Source of the DNA: Anaerolineales bacterium
Lineage (GTDB): Bacteria; Chloroflexota; Anaerolineae; 4572-78; J111
Direction: 5' to 3'
DNA: 64,000 bases
Assembly (NCBI GenBank): GCA_015075405.1
Contig: JABTUK010000002.1
Span: 620,001-684,000, forward strand
In this document: positions 16,896-26,065 of the stretch, piece by piece
Layout: each line of letters opens with the position of its first letter
Numbering within the stretch: position 1 is the first letter of the stretch
Notes under the pieces: model-generated
What the model was told of the DNA's origin: nothing
Database searches by the model: none
What the model saw: the letters and a program-made list of their open reading frames with translations, nothing else
Program-made: the position numbers and the translations under genes

Positions 16896-17891
16896 TTGTG
16901 GCAAAAAATCATTCCCCTCATCGAACAGCATAGCACCTTTATCTTGACCTCGCATCTCAATCCGGATTGTGATGCCCTGGGGTCGGAATTGGCCCTGGCC
17001 GAACATCTGGCCTACCTGGGCAAAAAGGTGACGATTATCAACACCGACCCCATGCCGGAGGCTTTTCAATTTCTGGACCCCCAGCGAGTCATCAAAAAGT
17101 ATTCCCCCAATAAGCACAATGCTTTGATAAAAAAGGCCGAGGTCATCATTGTTTTGGACGCATCGGGTGGCTGGAAACGGCTGGGGCGGGTCGGCGATGC
17201 GCTGGCCCAGACAAACGCCCTTAAAGTTTGTATTGACCACCATCCCGACGCCACTGATTTTGTGGATGTGGCCGCCGTTGATACCGAGGCAGCGGCCACG
17301 GCTGAGCTGGTTTATGAATTGGTGACGGCTATGTTTGGGAAAATATCGCCCCATATAGCTCAGGCTTTATACGCAGCCATTGTCACCGATACCGGCAATT
17401 TTCGTTTTCCTAAAACCAGCCCTCGCACCCACCGGATTACAGGCGAACTGCTCCGGGCCGGAGCAGAGCCGTATGCCATTTATCGCCAATTGTACGAGCA
17501 GTATCCCTTGTCCCGTGTCCGGCTTAAGGGCCATGTGCTTGATTCGATCAAAACAGCAGCCCAGGGTCGCATTGCCTATTACGGGTTGGATCAAGCCACC
17601 TTAAAGACTTACGGGGTTAAAGCCTCCGAGTTGGATGGTTTTGCCAGCTTGGGCCAGGAAATTGGCGGGGTGCGGGTGGTGGTTTTTTGTTTGCAAAGCT
17701 CCAAAAGCAAGGTAAAAATCAGTTTACGCAGTGATGGCAGTATGGCGATTAATCAATTGGCCGTGGCCTATGGCGGCGGGGGACACACCTCGGCCGCCGG
17801 GGCCACGGTAACGGGCAACGTGGCTGAAATAATGGCTGAGGTGGTCGAGAAGGTGGAACTGCTGCTGGCGGCGGAAGAGTCGGCTAAGTAA
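16896..17891 (+). CDS. nrnA: NrnA-like DHH phosphoesterase (oligoribonuclease / pAp phosphatase)
   Basis: 331 residues if TTG 16896 is the start. That start gives the family's normal opening (WQKIIPLIEQHSTFILTSHL). DHH motifs are NPDCDALGSELALAEHL, VIIVLDASG and CIDHHPDATDF. The DHHA1 end has GGGGHTSAAGATVTG. It degrades 2-5-base RNAs and pAp. No ATG or clear ribosome site exists between the IS right end (16860) and this TTG. The original 5' end and promoter may have been lost to the insertion, or expression may now depend on the element. The reading frame also runs open back into the IS. Confidence 0.88.
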   Translation: MWQKIIPLIEQHSTFILTSHLNPDCDALGSELALAEHLAYLGKKVTIINTDPMPEAFQFLDPQRVIKKYSPNKHNALIKKAEVIIVLDASGGWKRLGRVGDALAQTNALKVCIDHHPDATDFVDVAAVDTEAAATAELVYELVTAMFGKISPHIAQALYAAIVTDTGNFRFPKTSPRTHRITGELLRAGAEPYAIYRQLYEQYPLSRVRLKGHVLDSIKTAAQGRIAYYGLDQATLKTYGVKASELDGFASLGQEIGGVRVVVFCLQSSKSKVKISLRSDGSMAINQLAVAYGGGGHTSAAGATVTGNVAEIMAEVVEKVELLLAAEESAK

Positions 17892-17903
17892 TCATCTAAA
17901 ATT

Positions 17904-18023
17904 GTAACTGCTCAGCCATGTCATTTCGACCGCAGGGAGAAATCCTCGATGCCTTACTTTTACGTGTTGCGCCCTGGGGATTTCTCGACCTTCGGTCTCG
18001 AAATGACATGAGCCTGAGTAGTA
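17904..18023. repeat. Dispersed ~120-bp palindromic element, copy 1
   Basis: The outer ends GTAACTGCTCAG and CTGAGTAGTATT frame inner arms ATGTCATTTCGACC... and ...GGTCTCGAAATGACAT, with GGGAGAAATCC and GGGGATTTCTC inside. Copies 2, 3 and 4 are at 36990, 43745 and 59148. This copy lies between the convergent ends of nrnA and the LysM gene, where it would fold into a bidirectional terminator-like hairpin. Confidence 0.88.
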
Positions 18024-18048
18024 TTCATTTTTTGCTCACTTTGGAAAG

Positions 18049-18099
18049 AAAGAATTGAGGGAACTGAAGGAACTTTTTTCTGAGTTCCCTCAGTTCTTT
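18049..18099. terminator. Hairpin terminator candidate for the LysM gene
   Basis: AAAGAATTGAGGGAACT and AGTTCCCTCAGTTCTTT pair at 16 of 17 positions with a T-rich loop. On the minus strand the hairpin follows the LysM gene stop at 18117 and ends in a short run of T. It carries the same word style as the other repeats. Confidence 0.55.
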
Positions 18100-18116
18100 G
18101 TGTTTTTATGGGGCGT

Positions 18117-19253
18117 TTATCGCCACTCGACGGTGCGGGGTTCGGCGGGGTTGGTGAGATTGATGCCGGCGGGGGAACCGTTGGGGTTGCTGCCGGTTTG
18201 ACGCTTGACCACCACTGTCCAGGTGATGAAGCCATTGGCCGGGCGTTCCTCGATGGTGATGCGCCAACTGCTGTTCTTGAGCCAGGTTTCGGTCTGGTTG
18301 CCGTTGGCCCAGGTGAGCTGCAAAACATAGAATTCATCCGGGGCCAGCAGGCTGGTGGCGGTCCAGTTAAACAAGAGGGTGGGGGCATCCACTACTTCGT
18401 TGGCGGTGGGGCTGAGGAGGCTGGGGCTGCTGTAGGCTGAGGTCGCTGTGGCGGTGGGCGTCGGCGGCAGGGTAGGGGTGGCGGTGGGCGTCGGCGGAGC
18501 CAGGGGAACAATAATTTCCTGGCCCGGATAAATCAAATCGAGAATGGTATCGGGATTGGCGGCGTAAATGCCCTCGACCGTAGTCTCGTGGTCTATGGCA
18601 ATGCCCAGCAGGGTGTCGCCCGGCTGAACTACATAAACGACGGTTTGAACTAACTCGGTGGCTTCCGCGCCGGGAGTCGCGCTGACGCCTGAAGGGATGA
18701 GCAATTTCTGCCCCACCTGAAGATTGCTCACATCGTCAATGTTGTTGAGCCGCATAATTTCTTCTACCGTCACGCCGTACTTGAGGGCAATGGAAGAGGG
18801 ATTATCCCCTGATTCTACAATGTGAATGTAAGGGGTTGGCGTTGCGGTAGCTGTTGGCGTGGCGGTGGGTAGGGGCGTATTTGTGGGCAGTGGGGTTAAG
18901 GTGGCGGTGGCGGTGCGAGTTGGGGTGGGGATGGGGCTGGTCGGTTGGGCCACTACTTCTTCGGCGCTGGCATAAAAATTGCCCTGATAGCGGGCGACCC
19001 CCACCACAATCCCGCCGATAATCAACAGGCCCAGGCCAATCCCTATCCAGGAGCCGCTAAAAATGGAGGTTTTGAGGGGCAGCGTGTCCACCGGCTTGCC
19101 GCACATCATACAGGTGACGGCTTTTTCGGCGGCGGGAGCGCCACAATTCAAACAGCGGCGCTGGCGATGATAGTAAGCGGTTGGTTTGCCACAGATGGGG
19201 CAGCGGGTAGCATGGGCCGCTAACTCGGCCCCGCAAGCTGAACATTCGGTCAT
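18117..19253 (-). CDS. Zinc-ribbon, one-pass membrane protein with two LysM domains
   Basis: 378 residues. The N-terminal cytoplasmic zinc ribbons have four CxxC pairs (CSACG, CPICG, CLNCG, CMMCG). A membrane helix spans about residues 69-86 (WIGIGLGLLIIGGIVVGVA). A Pro/Thr-rich spacer then leads to LysM 1 (residues ~144-190, VESGDNPSSIALKYGVTVEE) and LysM 2 (~208-252, VVQPGDTLLGIAIDHETTVE). After a second Pro/Thr spacer comes a C-terminal strand-rich domain ending TVEWR. LysM binds cell-wall glycan, so the protein links the cytoplasm to the wall. The Pro/Thr linkers are typical of Anaerolineae envelope proteins. It lies downstream of, and could be transcribed with, other minus-strand envelope genes. 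Confidence 0.88.
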   Translation of the reverse strand: MTECSACGAELAAHATRCPICGKPTAYYHRQRRCLNCGAPAAEKAVTCMMCGKPVDTLPLKTSIFSGSWIGIGLGLLIIGGIVVGVARYQGNFYASAEEVVAQPTSPIPTPTRTATATLTPLPTNTPLPTATPTATATPTPYIHIVESGDNPSSIALKYGVTVEEIMRLNNIDDVSNLQVGQKLLIPSGVSATPGAEATELVQTVVYVVQPGDTLLGIAIDHETTVEGIYAANPDTILDLIYPGQEIIVPLAPPTPTATPTLPPTPTATATSAYSSPSLLSPTANEVVDAPTLLFNWTATSLLAPDEFYVLQLTWANGNQTETWLKNSSWRITIEERPANGFITWTVVVKRQTGSNPNGSPAGINLTNPAEPRTVEWR

Positions 19254-19296
19254 AACGGAGACCTATTATTATTGATTGGGTCGGAATTGTCAATTA

Positions 19297-21153
19297 TTAG
19301 GGGTCAGGGGTTGGGGGTCGGGGGCTTGGGGAATAGTGGTGGGGGCGCGGCCAGAAGGATAGGCCCATGAGGCTTAGTAGGGCCAGGCTGCTGATAATTG
19401 CGCCAATGGTGCGGGGGGGGGTGCTGCCCATCCGCAACTGCGCTATGTGTTCGCCTGCGGGCAGGTCTACTGTAATCAGGCCAAAGGGTGGTTCGGGCCG
19501 GTGGGAGAGAGGCTGACCGGCGAGTGTGACCTGCCAGCCGGGGTAATCGTAGGTGTAAAATTGCAGCGTGACCGGCTCGGCGGCGACGACTTTGACCTGG
19601 CTTGATGCGCCGCCCCGGTGCAATGTCTCCACTGTGCCTTGCCCGGCGATAATGGCGGCGGCGGTCAGCGGCTCACCGTTTAAGTATTGCTGTTCTAGAG
19701 GACTGGTTTGAGGCTGCTCCTGCGTGACCGCTACCATCCCGACCCGATCCACAATCGAGGCCCGGTCCCAGTTGACCACCGCCAGGGGAGTTTCAGCCCA
19801 GGCCGGAATTTCGGTGTATTGGGGTTGGGTATAAGGAAAGGAGGCCAGGACGACGATGAGGCAGAGAAGATAGAGATTAGAGATTGGAGATTGAGGAGTA
19901 GAGATTGAGGGTAGATCAGAAATTGACCCTTGACCATTGACTGTTGATTGTTGATAATTTCCCTCGGCCAGGAGGGAGCCGGCGACGACGGCGATGGTGA
20001 AGGCGGTCATGCCCAGCAGCCGCCAGGGGAACTGCACCAGGGTGGCGATAGGCACAACCTGCCAGGTGGGTTCGGCCAGGGGGGACATCAAAAAAATTAC
20101 CGCCAGGGTGGCGATAAAGAAAAAGAGAGCGATACCTCGGTGGGGAAAGGACCGGGTCAGCATATTAATCAGGGCAAAAGCGACCAGCGCAATCCCGGCA
20201 ATGCCCAACTGAAAAGAAAAATCATCGGCCAGACCTGCCCCGGCATAGCCGTAACCCCATTCGGGTGAAAACAACTGGGCAAAGTAAACAAAGTGCTGCA
20301 AATAGTTATAACTGCCGCTGGTCCACTGTTCGATTTTGATGTAACGGGTCTCGGCAATAACCGGAATAAGATAGATGGCGGCCAGAGCCAGGCCAAGCAG
20401 ACCGGCACTGAAGGTGTATATGCTCTTGGAGATTAGAGATTGGAGATTGTGTTTAGCTTGGATCAAGATAAGGACTAGAAGGTAAATTATCAAAAAGGGA
20501 CTGAACGTAAAAAAGGTGGTATGGTGGGTTAGGGCCAAAAGGCCATAAGTAAAACCAGCCAGCGCGACTCGACGCAGGGAAGGAGCGGCGCAAAGTTCGG
20601 TGAAGGCCCAGAAAACAAACGGAATCAGGGCCAGGGCCATAAATTCAGCATAGGCGCTGCGGACAAAAATTTCGACCAGGCGAAAAGGGGCAACCATATA
20701 TACGGTTGCCGCCAACAACCCGGCGCGGGGGCCAAACAATCGTTGGGTAAAGCCATACATGCCCAGCCCGGCGGCGATAATTGCCAGGACATACATTGTT
20801 TTGATGGCGCTGGTAAAATCCAAGCCGAGCAGATGGAGTATTTCAGCCGCATAAAAGGCCAGGGGAGCGTACATGTTGAATAGAGGGTACCCATAGCCAA
20901 AAGCAAAATCGGGCGACCAGCGCGGCCACCAGAAGCCGTCGCGAAAGGTTTGGTCAAACTCGACCAGGAAAAAGACGCTGTGTTTGGCATCGTGGGCGTT
21001 AAAAAAGTAGGCTGGAGTTAGCAGTGGCCCCCAGGCGAAGATAGATAGAGCCAGGATCAACCAAAGTGGGAGGAGGTGAGGCGAGGCCAAGTCCTGAGCT
21101 TGTCGAAGGGAAGCGAGGATACGGATAATTTTTAACTTTACAGAGAATATCAT
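19297..21153 (-). CDS. Multi-pass membrane protein, PTPS-related / GT-C glycosyltransferase-like (copy C)
   Basis: 618 residues with about 11-12 membrane helices. The first loop has PAYFFNAHDAKHSVFFLVEF and WWPRWSPDFAFGYGYPLFNM, the pattern of the 6-pyruvoyl-tetrahydropterin synthase-related membrane family (GT-C fold). A soluble C-terminal beta domain (LQFYTYDYPGWQVTLAGQPL) is followed by a last helix. It probably transfers sugars from a lipid carrier at the outer face. It overlaps the upstream paralogue by one base. A word-type repeat is inserted in frame at 19864-19960, and the N-terminus near 21090-21112 contains a CTGAGCTTGTCGAAGG repeat motif. Confidence 0.8.
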   Translation of the reverse strand: MIFSVKLKIIRILASLRQAQDLASPHLLPLWLILALSIFAWGPLLTPAYFFNAHDAKHSVFFLVEFDQTFRDGFWWPRWSPDFAFGYGYPLFNMYAPLAFYAAEILHLLGLDFTSAIKTMYVLAIIAAGLGMYGFTQRLFGPRAGLLAATVYMVAPFRLVEIFVRSAYAEFMALALIPFVFWAFTELCAAPSLRRVALAGFTYGLLALTHHTTFFTFSPFLIIYLLVLILIQAKHNLQSLISKSIYTFSAGLLGLALAAIYLIPVIAETRYIKIEQWTSGSYNYLQHFVYFAQLFSPEWGYGYAGAGLADDFSFQLGIAGIALVAFALINMLTRSFPHRGIALFFFIATLAVIFLMSPLAEPTWQVVPIATLVQFPWRLLGMTAFTIAVVAGSLLAEGNYQQSTVNGQGSISDLPSISTPQSPISNLYLLCLIVVLASFPYTQPQYTEIPAWAETPLAVVNWDRASIVDRVGMVAVTQEQPQTSPLEQQYLNGEPLTAAAIIAGQGTVETLHRGGASSQVKVVAAEPVTLQFYTYDYPGWQVTLAGQPLSHRPEPPFGLITVDLPAGEHIAQLRMGSTPPRTIGAIISSLALLSLMGLSFWPRPHHYSPSPRPPTPDP

Positions 21154-23183
21154 TATAATTTTCGTGTAACCATTAATCTATCAAAAATAAACAAACCCAC
21201 CACTCCCAAAACAGAAACTAGCGAAATCCAACGCCCCACAACCCGGATGGGTGTATCCTCAAAACGGATTTCTAAAAAATGAGACCCTTGGGGAACGGGC
21301 ACTACCATCCAACCTTCAATGGGGGTGGTACGGATTGAAGGACGGGCCACCAGCGGCCCGACTCGCGTCACCGGACCAATTTCCTCGTCCAAGTTGCCAT
21401 CGTGCGGCCCTAAATCTTCATAAATATAAGCCTGCCAGCCGGGATAATAGGGGATGAGAAAAGTGACCGTTTGACCTTCTTTTTGGGTTCCCACCCACAG
21501 CAGTTCATGCACACTGTCCATTGTCATGGAATAGACGCCCACGCTGTCGTCGGCGGGCAGGGCAGTGTAATTGACTTTGGTAGTAATCTCGCCGCCGCGT
21601 TCTACCTGTTCGGCCAGGGCTGACCAGGCGGGGATGCGTTGAACCCAGGCCGTCTGACCGGTCATCTCATCGGAGGATTGTTGAAAGCGAAAGAGTGCGG
21701 CCTGGCTGACTGGCCCTTCTGTTGGAGCCGGGTCGCGGACTTCGGCTTGAAGATAGGGGTAGCTGGAGAGGAGGATGAGACAGGCGAGGAGGGTAGTAGG
21801 TAGTAGGGAGTAGGTAGTAGGTAGTAGGGGTGAAGAGTCTGAAATTGATAATTGTCTATTGACCGTTGATTGTTGACCATTCTCCTCAACCACAATTGCT
21901 CCAGCTACGACAGAGATGAAGGGCGCGACAACGACAAGCAACCGCCAGGGGAACTGGGCGAAGGTGGACAGGGGCAGGAAAGTCCAGACTGGGTAAGAAA
22001 TGGGAATGGTCAAAAAGAGCACAACCAAGGTTATAAATTGAAAAAAATAGAGGGAGCGTCGCACCTGGGGCGCAGCCAATTTAGGCACAATCAGAAAAGA
22101 GAGGATAAAAAGAACTGTCGCTGCCAGGCCAATTTGAAACCCAGCTTCGTCGTCGGGGCCGGCGATGCTGGCCCCAAAGCCCCAACGCGGCGAGAACAGT
22201 TGGAAAAATTCGACAAAATCATCGCCAAAGGCAAAGCGTCCCCCCACCCACTGGTCAACCCGGACATAGCGATATTCTAAAAAGGCGGGCAGCCAAAAGA
22301 CAGCGCTCAAGCCGAGGCCGAGGAGAAGGACAAAGCCAGGGGGAAGTGAGGAGGCGAGGAGTCGGGAGAGGGGAGGCGTGAGGCGTGAGACGTGAGGCGT
22401 GAGAATTCGCCATTCGCCACGCTTCGCGGCCATTTGCTGATTTGTCAGGAGCATGAAGGCAACGTACAGGCCGAGAATAGGGGTGAAAAGCAGGGCTAAT
22501 AAATTGCTGGTAAACATTAGACCGGCGTAGGCCATAGCCGCCCAGAGTACAGCAGTCAGGCGCGGACGAGTCACCGCCACATAAAAACCCCACAAAACAA
22601 GCGGCACAAATACAAAGCCAACCGACTCGGCCAGGGCGGCTCGGACATACAAATCAAACAGGTGATAGGGAATATAAACGTAGGTCAGGGCGGCAATCAA
22701 GCCGGGGGCGGGGCCAAGCAAACGCCTGACAAACAGGAACATGGTTAACCCGGAAAGCAGGGCTGATAGCCCAAAAACCACTTTGACGCTATTGACAATA
22801 TCTAATCCCGCCAGATGAAAGATTTCGCCCAGGTAGGATGAGAGCGGACCGTAAATATTAAAAAACGGGTAGCCATGCCCAAAAGCAAAATCGGGCGCCC
22901 AGCGGGGATACCACACGCCATCTTGAACAGCTTTATCAAATTGATACAAAAAGTAGACCGAATGGCGGGCATCGTGCGCTCCCCAAAAGTAACCCGGCTG
23001 GAGCAACGGCCCAATGACCGGCAGCGAGAGTAACAAGGTGAGCCAGAGGTAGGGATCGAAGGATAGTGGATAGAAGATAGTGGATAGAAGATAGTAGATG
23101 GAAGATAGTGGATAGAAGCTGGAATGATGCGAAATAGGCTCAGCGGTCTCCGGTTTCCGGTCTCCGGTCATTTCATTCGACAT
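21153..23183 (-). CDS. Multi-pass membrane protein, PTPS-related / GT-C glycosyltransferase-like (copy B)
   Basis: 676 residues, paralogue of the next gene. It shares GYFWGAHDARHSVYFLYQFD, WYPRWAPDFAFGHGYPFFNI, many helices, and a C-terminal soluble domain (FLIPYYPGWQAYIYEDLGPH) with a final helix. Three in-frame word repeats are visible: at the N-terminus (23054-23170, giving repeated YYLLSTIFYPLS), at 22366-22432 (RLTPPLSRLL) and at 21789-21882 (LLPTTYSLLPTTLL). The last sits at the same aligned site as the insert in copy C. The start overlaps copy A by 11 bases. The first ~45 residues are repeat-derived and the true start is uncertain. Confidence 0.8.
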   Translation of the reverse strand: MSNEMTGDRKPETAEPISHHSSFYPLSSIYYLLSTIFYPLSFDPYLWLTLLLSLPVIGPLLQPGYFWGAHDARHSVYFLYQFDKAVQDGVWYPRWAPDFAFGHGYPFFNIYGPLSSYLGEIFHLAGLDIVNSVKVVFGLSALLSGLTMFLFVRRLLGPAPGLIAALTYVYIPYHLFDLYVRAALAESVGFVFVPLVLWGFYVAVTRPRLTAVLWAAMAYAGLMFTSNLLALLFTPILGLYVAFMLLTNQQMAAKRGEWRILTPHVSRLTPPLSRLLASSLPPGFVLLLGLGLSAVFWLPAFLEYRYVRVDQWVGGRFAFGDDFVEFFQLFSPRWGFGASIAGPDDEAGFQIGLAATVLFILSFLIVPKLAAPQVRRSLYFFQFITLVVLFLTIPISYPVWTFLPLSTFAQFPWRLLVVVAPFISVVAGAIVVEENGQQSTVNRQLSISDSSPLLPTTYSLLPTTLLACLILLSSYPYLQAEVRDPAPTEGPVSQAALFRFQQSSDEMTGQTAWVQRIPAWSALAEQVERGGEITTKVNYTALPADDSVGVYSMTMDSVHELLWVGTQKEGQTVTFLIPYYPGWQAYIYEDLGPHDGNLDEEIGPVTRVGPLVARPSIRTTPIEGWMVVPVPQGSHFLEIRFEDTPIRVVGRWISLVSVLGVVGLFIFDRLMVTRKL

Positions 23184-24885
23184 TCAGCACCACCCTCCCT
23201 TCGGGGTCGCCGGGGACAGGCAGGCGGAGGCCGGTTGCTTCATTGTACAGCCCGGCAAAAACACGGTAAGGGCCGGGCGGGGCATCCGGCGGGATAATGA
23301 GCGGGTAGGAATCCTCGATAAATTCACCGGGAATCCAATGGGAGGTGGGGTATGTCCCTTCGAGTGGCTGTCCATCGAATTGGGCTAAAACCTGACCACT
23401 GGGATCAACCAGATGGACAAATATTTTCCAGTCTTCATCAAAGGGTTGGAGGGGCAGCCAGGTGACATTAAGCTGCAAAACATCAGCCGCCTGTAACGAC
23501 CCGTGAACTGCCAGGGGAATCGAAGTCGTTCCCTGCTCCAGGCCGGCGGTATTACCACTGACGACAGTTGAAAAATGATGGTTCAAAAGGGCCAACTGCT
23601 TTTGGCCCAATAACGCTTGAGGAGCGGCCATAATTTCCGGCTCGATTTGAACAAATTGGGGCGATAAATAAGGGTAACTACTTAAGATGACCAGAGTCAC
23701 AATTCCACCGAAAAGCGGCAGCTGTGCCAATTGCTCATCCAGCCATACGCTGGCTCCGGCTAAAACGGCCAGACACAGGCCGGCCAGCCCCAGCAGTTGC
23801 CAGGGATAAACTAGCGTCCGAGTCAAGAATAGTAAATTCCACAGCGGCGCGGTAAAGCCGAATTGGAGCAAAACAAAAAAAAGCGCACTGCCGCCCAGGA
23901 AAATCAAACGGCGATTGGCTGAGGGTGTGGCTGATTTGTTTGACCTGCGCCACACCAAGAAGGTCAGCAGCGACAGCCCAACCGCGGCCAGTCCAAGCTG
24001 AAAGGACATACCATCATTCCAGCCGGGCCGGCTGGGGCCAAAACCCCAAAATGCAGAGAAGAGCTGGAAAGGATAGAGAAAATGGTCGGTCAGGAGGGGA
24101 GGAGGCGAAGAATCGTGAGGCGAGGCGGCGAAGATAGAGAAGACAGTAATCGTCGCCAGGATAACACCAAAAAGAGTAGTCAGAATACCCTCCCAAGCCT
24201 GACGATGATAAGTAAGCCACAGCCACAAACCCACAAAAACAAAGGCCCACAGCGTCAAGCCCAGGTGACTCAGGCCGAGCAGCAGCCACACCAAAACGGC
24301 CAAAACAAAGTCAATCACCCCTGGCACTCGATTTGATTCGCCTACCCTTCGCGGCCCATTCGCCCATTCGCTTATTCCTACCGCCCAGGGCAGCAGGCCA
24401 AAAAATAGGGCTTCGCCTATTACACCGCGCACATAAATGGTGGCAATCTGGTAAGGTAGATAGGTATAAACCAGGGCTGCCACCAACGCTCCGGTCGGTC
24501 CGAGCCAACGCTTGAGCCAGAGAAACATCCCGGCGTTGCCCAAAAGCCAGCTTAGTCCCAAAACAACTTTAATCGCGGTGGCGGGTTCAAGCGGCAGAAG
24601 GGCGGCCAGATAGTAAGGCAGCAGTCCGTCGCTGCGAACAGGGTCGAAATCAACACCAACGTGAGGAGTCCAACCCCAACTGCCCAGATTGGCCCGCAAA
24701 TCGGCCACATTCCACAGGGCGATAAAACCGTGGTGGGTTTGAAGATAACCGGGATAAAACAGCGGAGCAATGGCAAAAATGACGAGGACCAGAGACAGGA
24801 CCAGGTAGGAGGAGGAAGTTGAAAGTAGAACCGGGTGAACGGGGGGCGCAGTCCTGTCCTCCTGGGGCACAGACGAGAGGCTCAC
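23173..24885 (-). CDS. Multi-pass membrane protein, GT-C-like (copy A)
   Basis: 570 residues with about 10 helices, a divergent member of the same family as the two downstream genes. Shared features are FYPGYLQTHHGFIALWNVAD, then DGLLPYYLAALLPLEPATAI, GMFLWLKRWLGPTGALVAAL and LVILSSYPYLSPQFV. It lacks the HDAxHSVxFL box and the mid-protein insert of the other two. The C-terminal domain (LQLNVTWLPLQPFDEDWKIF, HLVDPSGQVLAQFDGQPLEG) is a beta-sandwich. Smaller in-frame repeats occur near 24085-24140 and 24335-24375. Together the three genes look like an envelope glycan or lipoglycan module. Confidence 0.72.
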   Translation of the reverse strand: MSLSSVPQEDRTAPPVHPVLLSTSSSYLVLSLVLVIFAIAPLFYPGYLQTHHGFIALWNVADLRANLGSWGWTPHVGVDFDPVRSDGLLPYYLAALLPLEPATAIKVVLGLSWLLGNAGMFLWLKRWLGPTGALVAALVYTYLPYQIATIYVRGVIGEALFFGLLPWAVGISEWANGPRRVGESNRVPGVIDFVLAVLVWLLLGLSHLGLTLWAFVFVGLWLWLTYHRQAWEGILTTLFGVILATITVFSIFAASPHDSSPPPLLTDHFLYPFQLFSAFWGFGPSRPGWNDGMSFQLGLAAVGLSLLTFLVWRRSNKSATPSANRRLIFLGGSALFFVLLQFGFTAPLWNLLFLTRTLVYPWQLLGLAGLCLAVLAGASVWLDEQLAQLPLFGGIVTLVILSSYPYLSPQFVQIEPEIMAAPQALLGQKQLALLNHHFSTVVSGNTAGLEQGTTSIPLAVHGSLQAADVLQLNVTWLPLQPFDEDWKIFVHLVDPSGQVLAQFDGQPLEGTYPTSHWIPGEFIEDSYPLIIPPDAPPGPYRVFAGLYNEATGLRLPVPGDPEGRVVLNVE

Positions 24886-24950
24886 CGGCTGAAACGTCCC
24901 CTTTTTATTTTGACTCTCCAGCTTATTCTCATGGGGTAGCGAGGAACCAA

Positions 24951-25172
24951 TTAAGCTTCCTCTTCTTCCTCCAGAGTTTCGGCCAGCCGCTTAAGGTTGG
25001 CGGCCACCTGTTTGGTCATTGCAACAATGCGCTTCAGGTCATGCTGAATTTCCGGGGAAACCTCTTTGTTAATCAAACAAAGTTGAGCAACGCTGATAAT
25101 AGAAGAAATGTGATTCAAAGTATCGTGCAAGATAACACCGGGTGGCAAAACTTCTTCGGTTTCTGAGGTCAT
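24951..25172 (-). CDS. Short histidine-kinase dimerisation-like protein (no ATPase domain)
   Basis: 73 residues from ATG 25172; longer readings run back into repeat DNA. LHDTLNHISSIISVAQLCLI (residues 15-34) resembles the H-box helix of a histidine-kinase dimerisation domain, with H16 in the phosphoacceptor place. A second helix follows (LKRIVAMTKQVAANLKRLAE) and an acidic tail EEEEEA ends it. No ATP-binding domain follows. It could be a phosphotransfer or dimerisation adaptor, or the remains of a kinase gene. Confidence 0.55.
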   Translation of the reverse strand: MTSETEEVLPPGVILHDTLNHISSIISVAQLCLINKEVSPEIQHDLKRIVAMTKQVAANLKRLAETLEEEEEA

Positions 25173-25197
25173 AAGCAAATTATTATTCTCCAATCCT

Positions 25198-25421
25198 GGG
25201 AAAATAGACCGGGGACGGGAGACCGAAGACAGGCCAAGCCCTACGGCAAGTACTCGGTCATCGGTCCCCGGTCTTCGGTCATCACTGACAGAGAAATTAT
25301 ATGGGTGTCCAGAAAAACTCTTTCCCAACAATCAAGGTAGCACGCCCTTCGGCGCACCCGAAGGGGTGGGAGTAGCAAAGTAGCAATTTGTTACCTGCTA
25401 CCTTGCTACTTGCTACCTGTT
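25198..25421. repeat. Gap holding two word-type inverted repeats
   Basis: The 305-base gap 25173-25477 has no gene. At 25198-25290 GACCGGGGACGGGAGACCGAAGAC is mirrored by a right arm built on GGTCCCCGGTCTTCGGTC. At 25372-25421 AGTAGCAAAGTAGCAA is mirrored by CTACCTTGCTACTTGCTACC, the same family as 6872-6990. Confidence 0.75.
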
Positions 25422-25477
25422 TCAGTGACGAAAATTTTTCTAGCGAACTATACTATAGTTAGCAACTTGGGCTATTT

Positions 25478-26065
25478 TTATGACTCGGCTGTAGCTATCA
25501 CGCCAGCCAAACCAAGTTCAGCCGCCGCTGCTTGCATCGCGGTTAAAACAAGGGCGATATGTCCCTCAAGGTCAACGTTTAGCGCCGCTGCCCCGGCTTC
25601 AATATCCTCCCGGTTGACACCCGGCGCAAACCCTTTGATCTTCCACTTTTTCTGCACCGCTTTGACATCTACATCACGCACATCTTTGGAAGGCCACACC
25701 AGGGCGACGGCGGCAATCAAGCCGGTTAACTCATCCACCGCATACAGAGCGCGTTCCATTTTGGAGTGACGTTCCACCCCGGTTACTTCGGTGGCGTGGG
25801 ACAGGATAGCCCGGATAATTTCTTCGTCCACACCGCGTTCGCGTAGAATCGGTGCGCCCGTATTGGGATGGCCGTTCACCGCCACATCAGGGAAGCGCTC
25901 ATAATCAAAATCGTGCAGCAACCCCACCAGCCCCCACTTTTCTTCATCTTCGCTGTAATGACGGGCATAGGCCCGCATCGCCACCTCCACCGATTGCATG
26001 TGGCGGCGCAGTTGGGGACTTTGGGTATATTCGCAGACTAAAGCCCAGGCGTCAACTCGATTCAT
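25478..26065 (-). CDS. HD-domain hydrolase
   Basis: 195 residues. The HD motif is GLLHDFDYE (His-Asp at 51-52). An upstream His (HMQSVEVAMRAYA, residue 22), downstream GHPNTGAPIL and ILSHATEVTG His residues and AVDELTGLI (Asp near 111) complete the metal site. Family members hydrolyse nucleotides or phosphate esters; the substrate is unknown. Its ATG overlaps the RelE-type toxin stop by 4 bases, so it is translationally coupled to a toxin-antitoxin pair, an unusual link. It may simply be a passenger at the end of the operon. Confidence 0.85.
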   Translation of the reverse strand: MNRVDAWALVCEYTQSPQLRRHMQSVEVAMRAYARHYSEDEEKWGLVGLLHDFDYERFPDVAVNGHPNTGAPILRERGVDEEIIRAILSHATEVTGVERHSKMERALYAVDELTGLIAAVALVWPSKDVRDVDVKAVQKKWKIKGFAPGVNREDIEAGAAALNVDLEGHIALVLTAMQAAAAELGLAGVIATAES

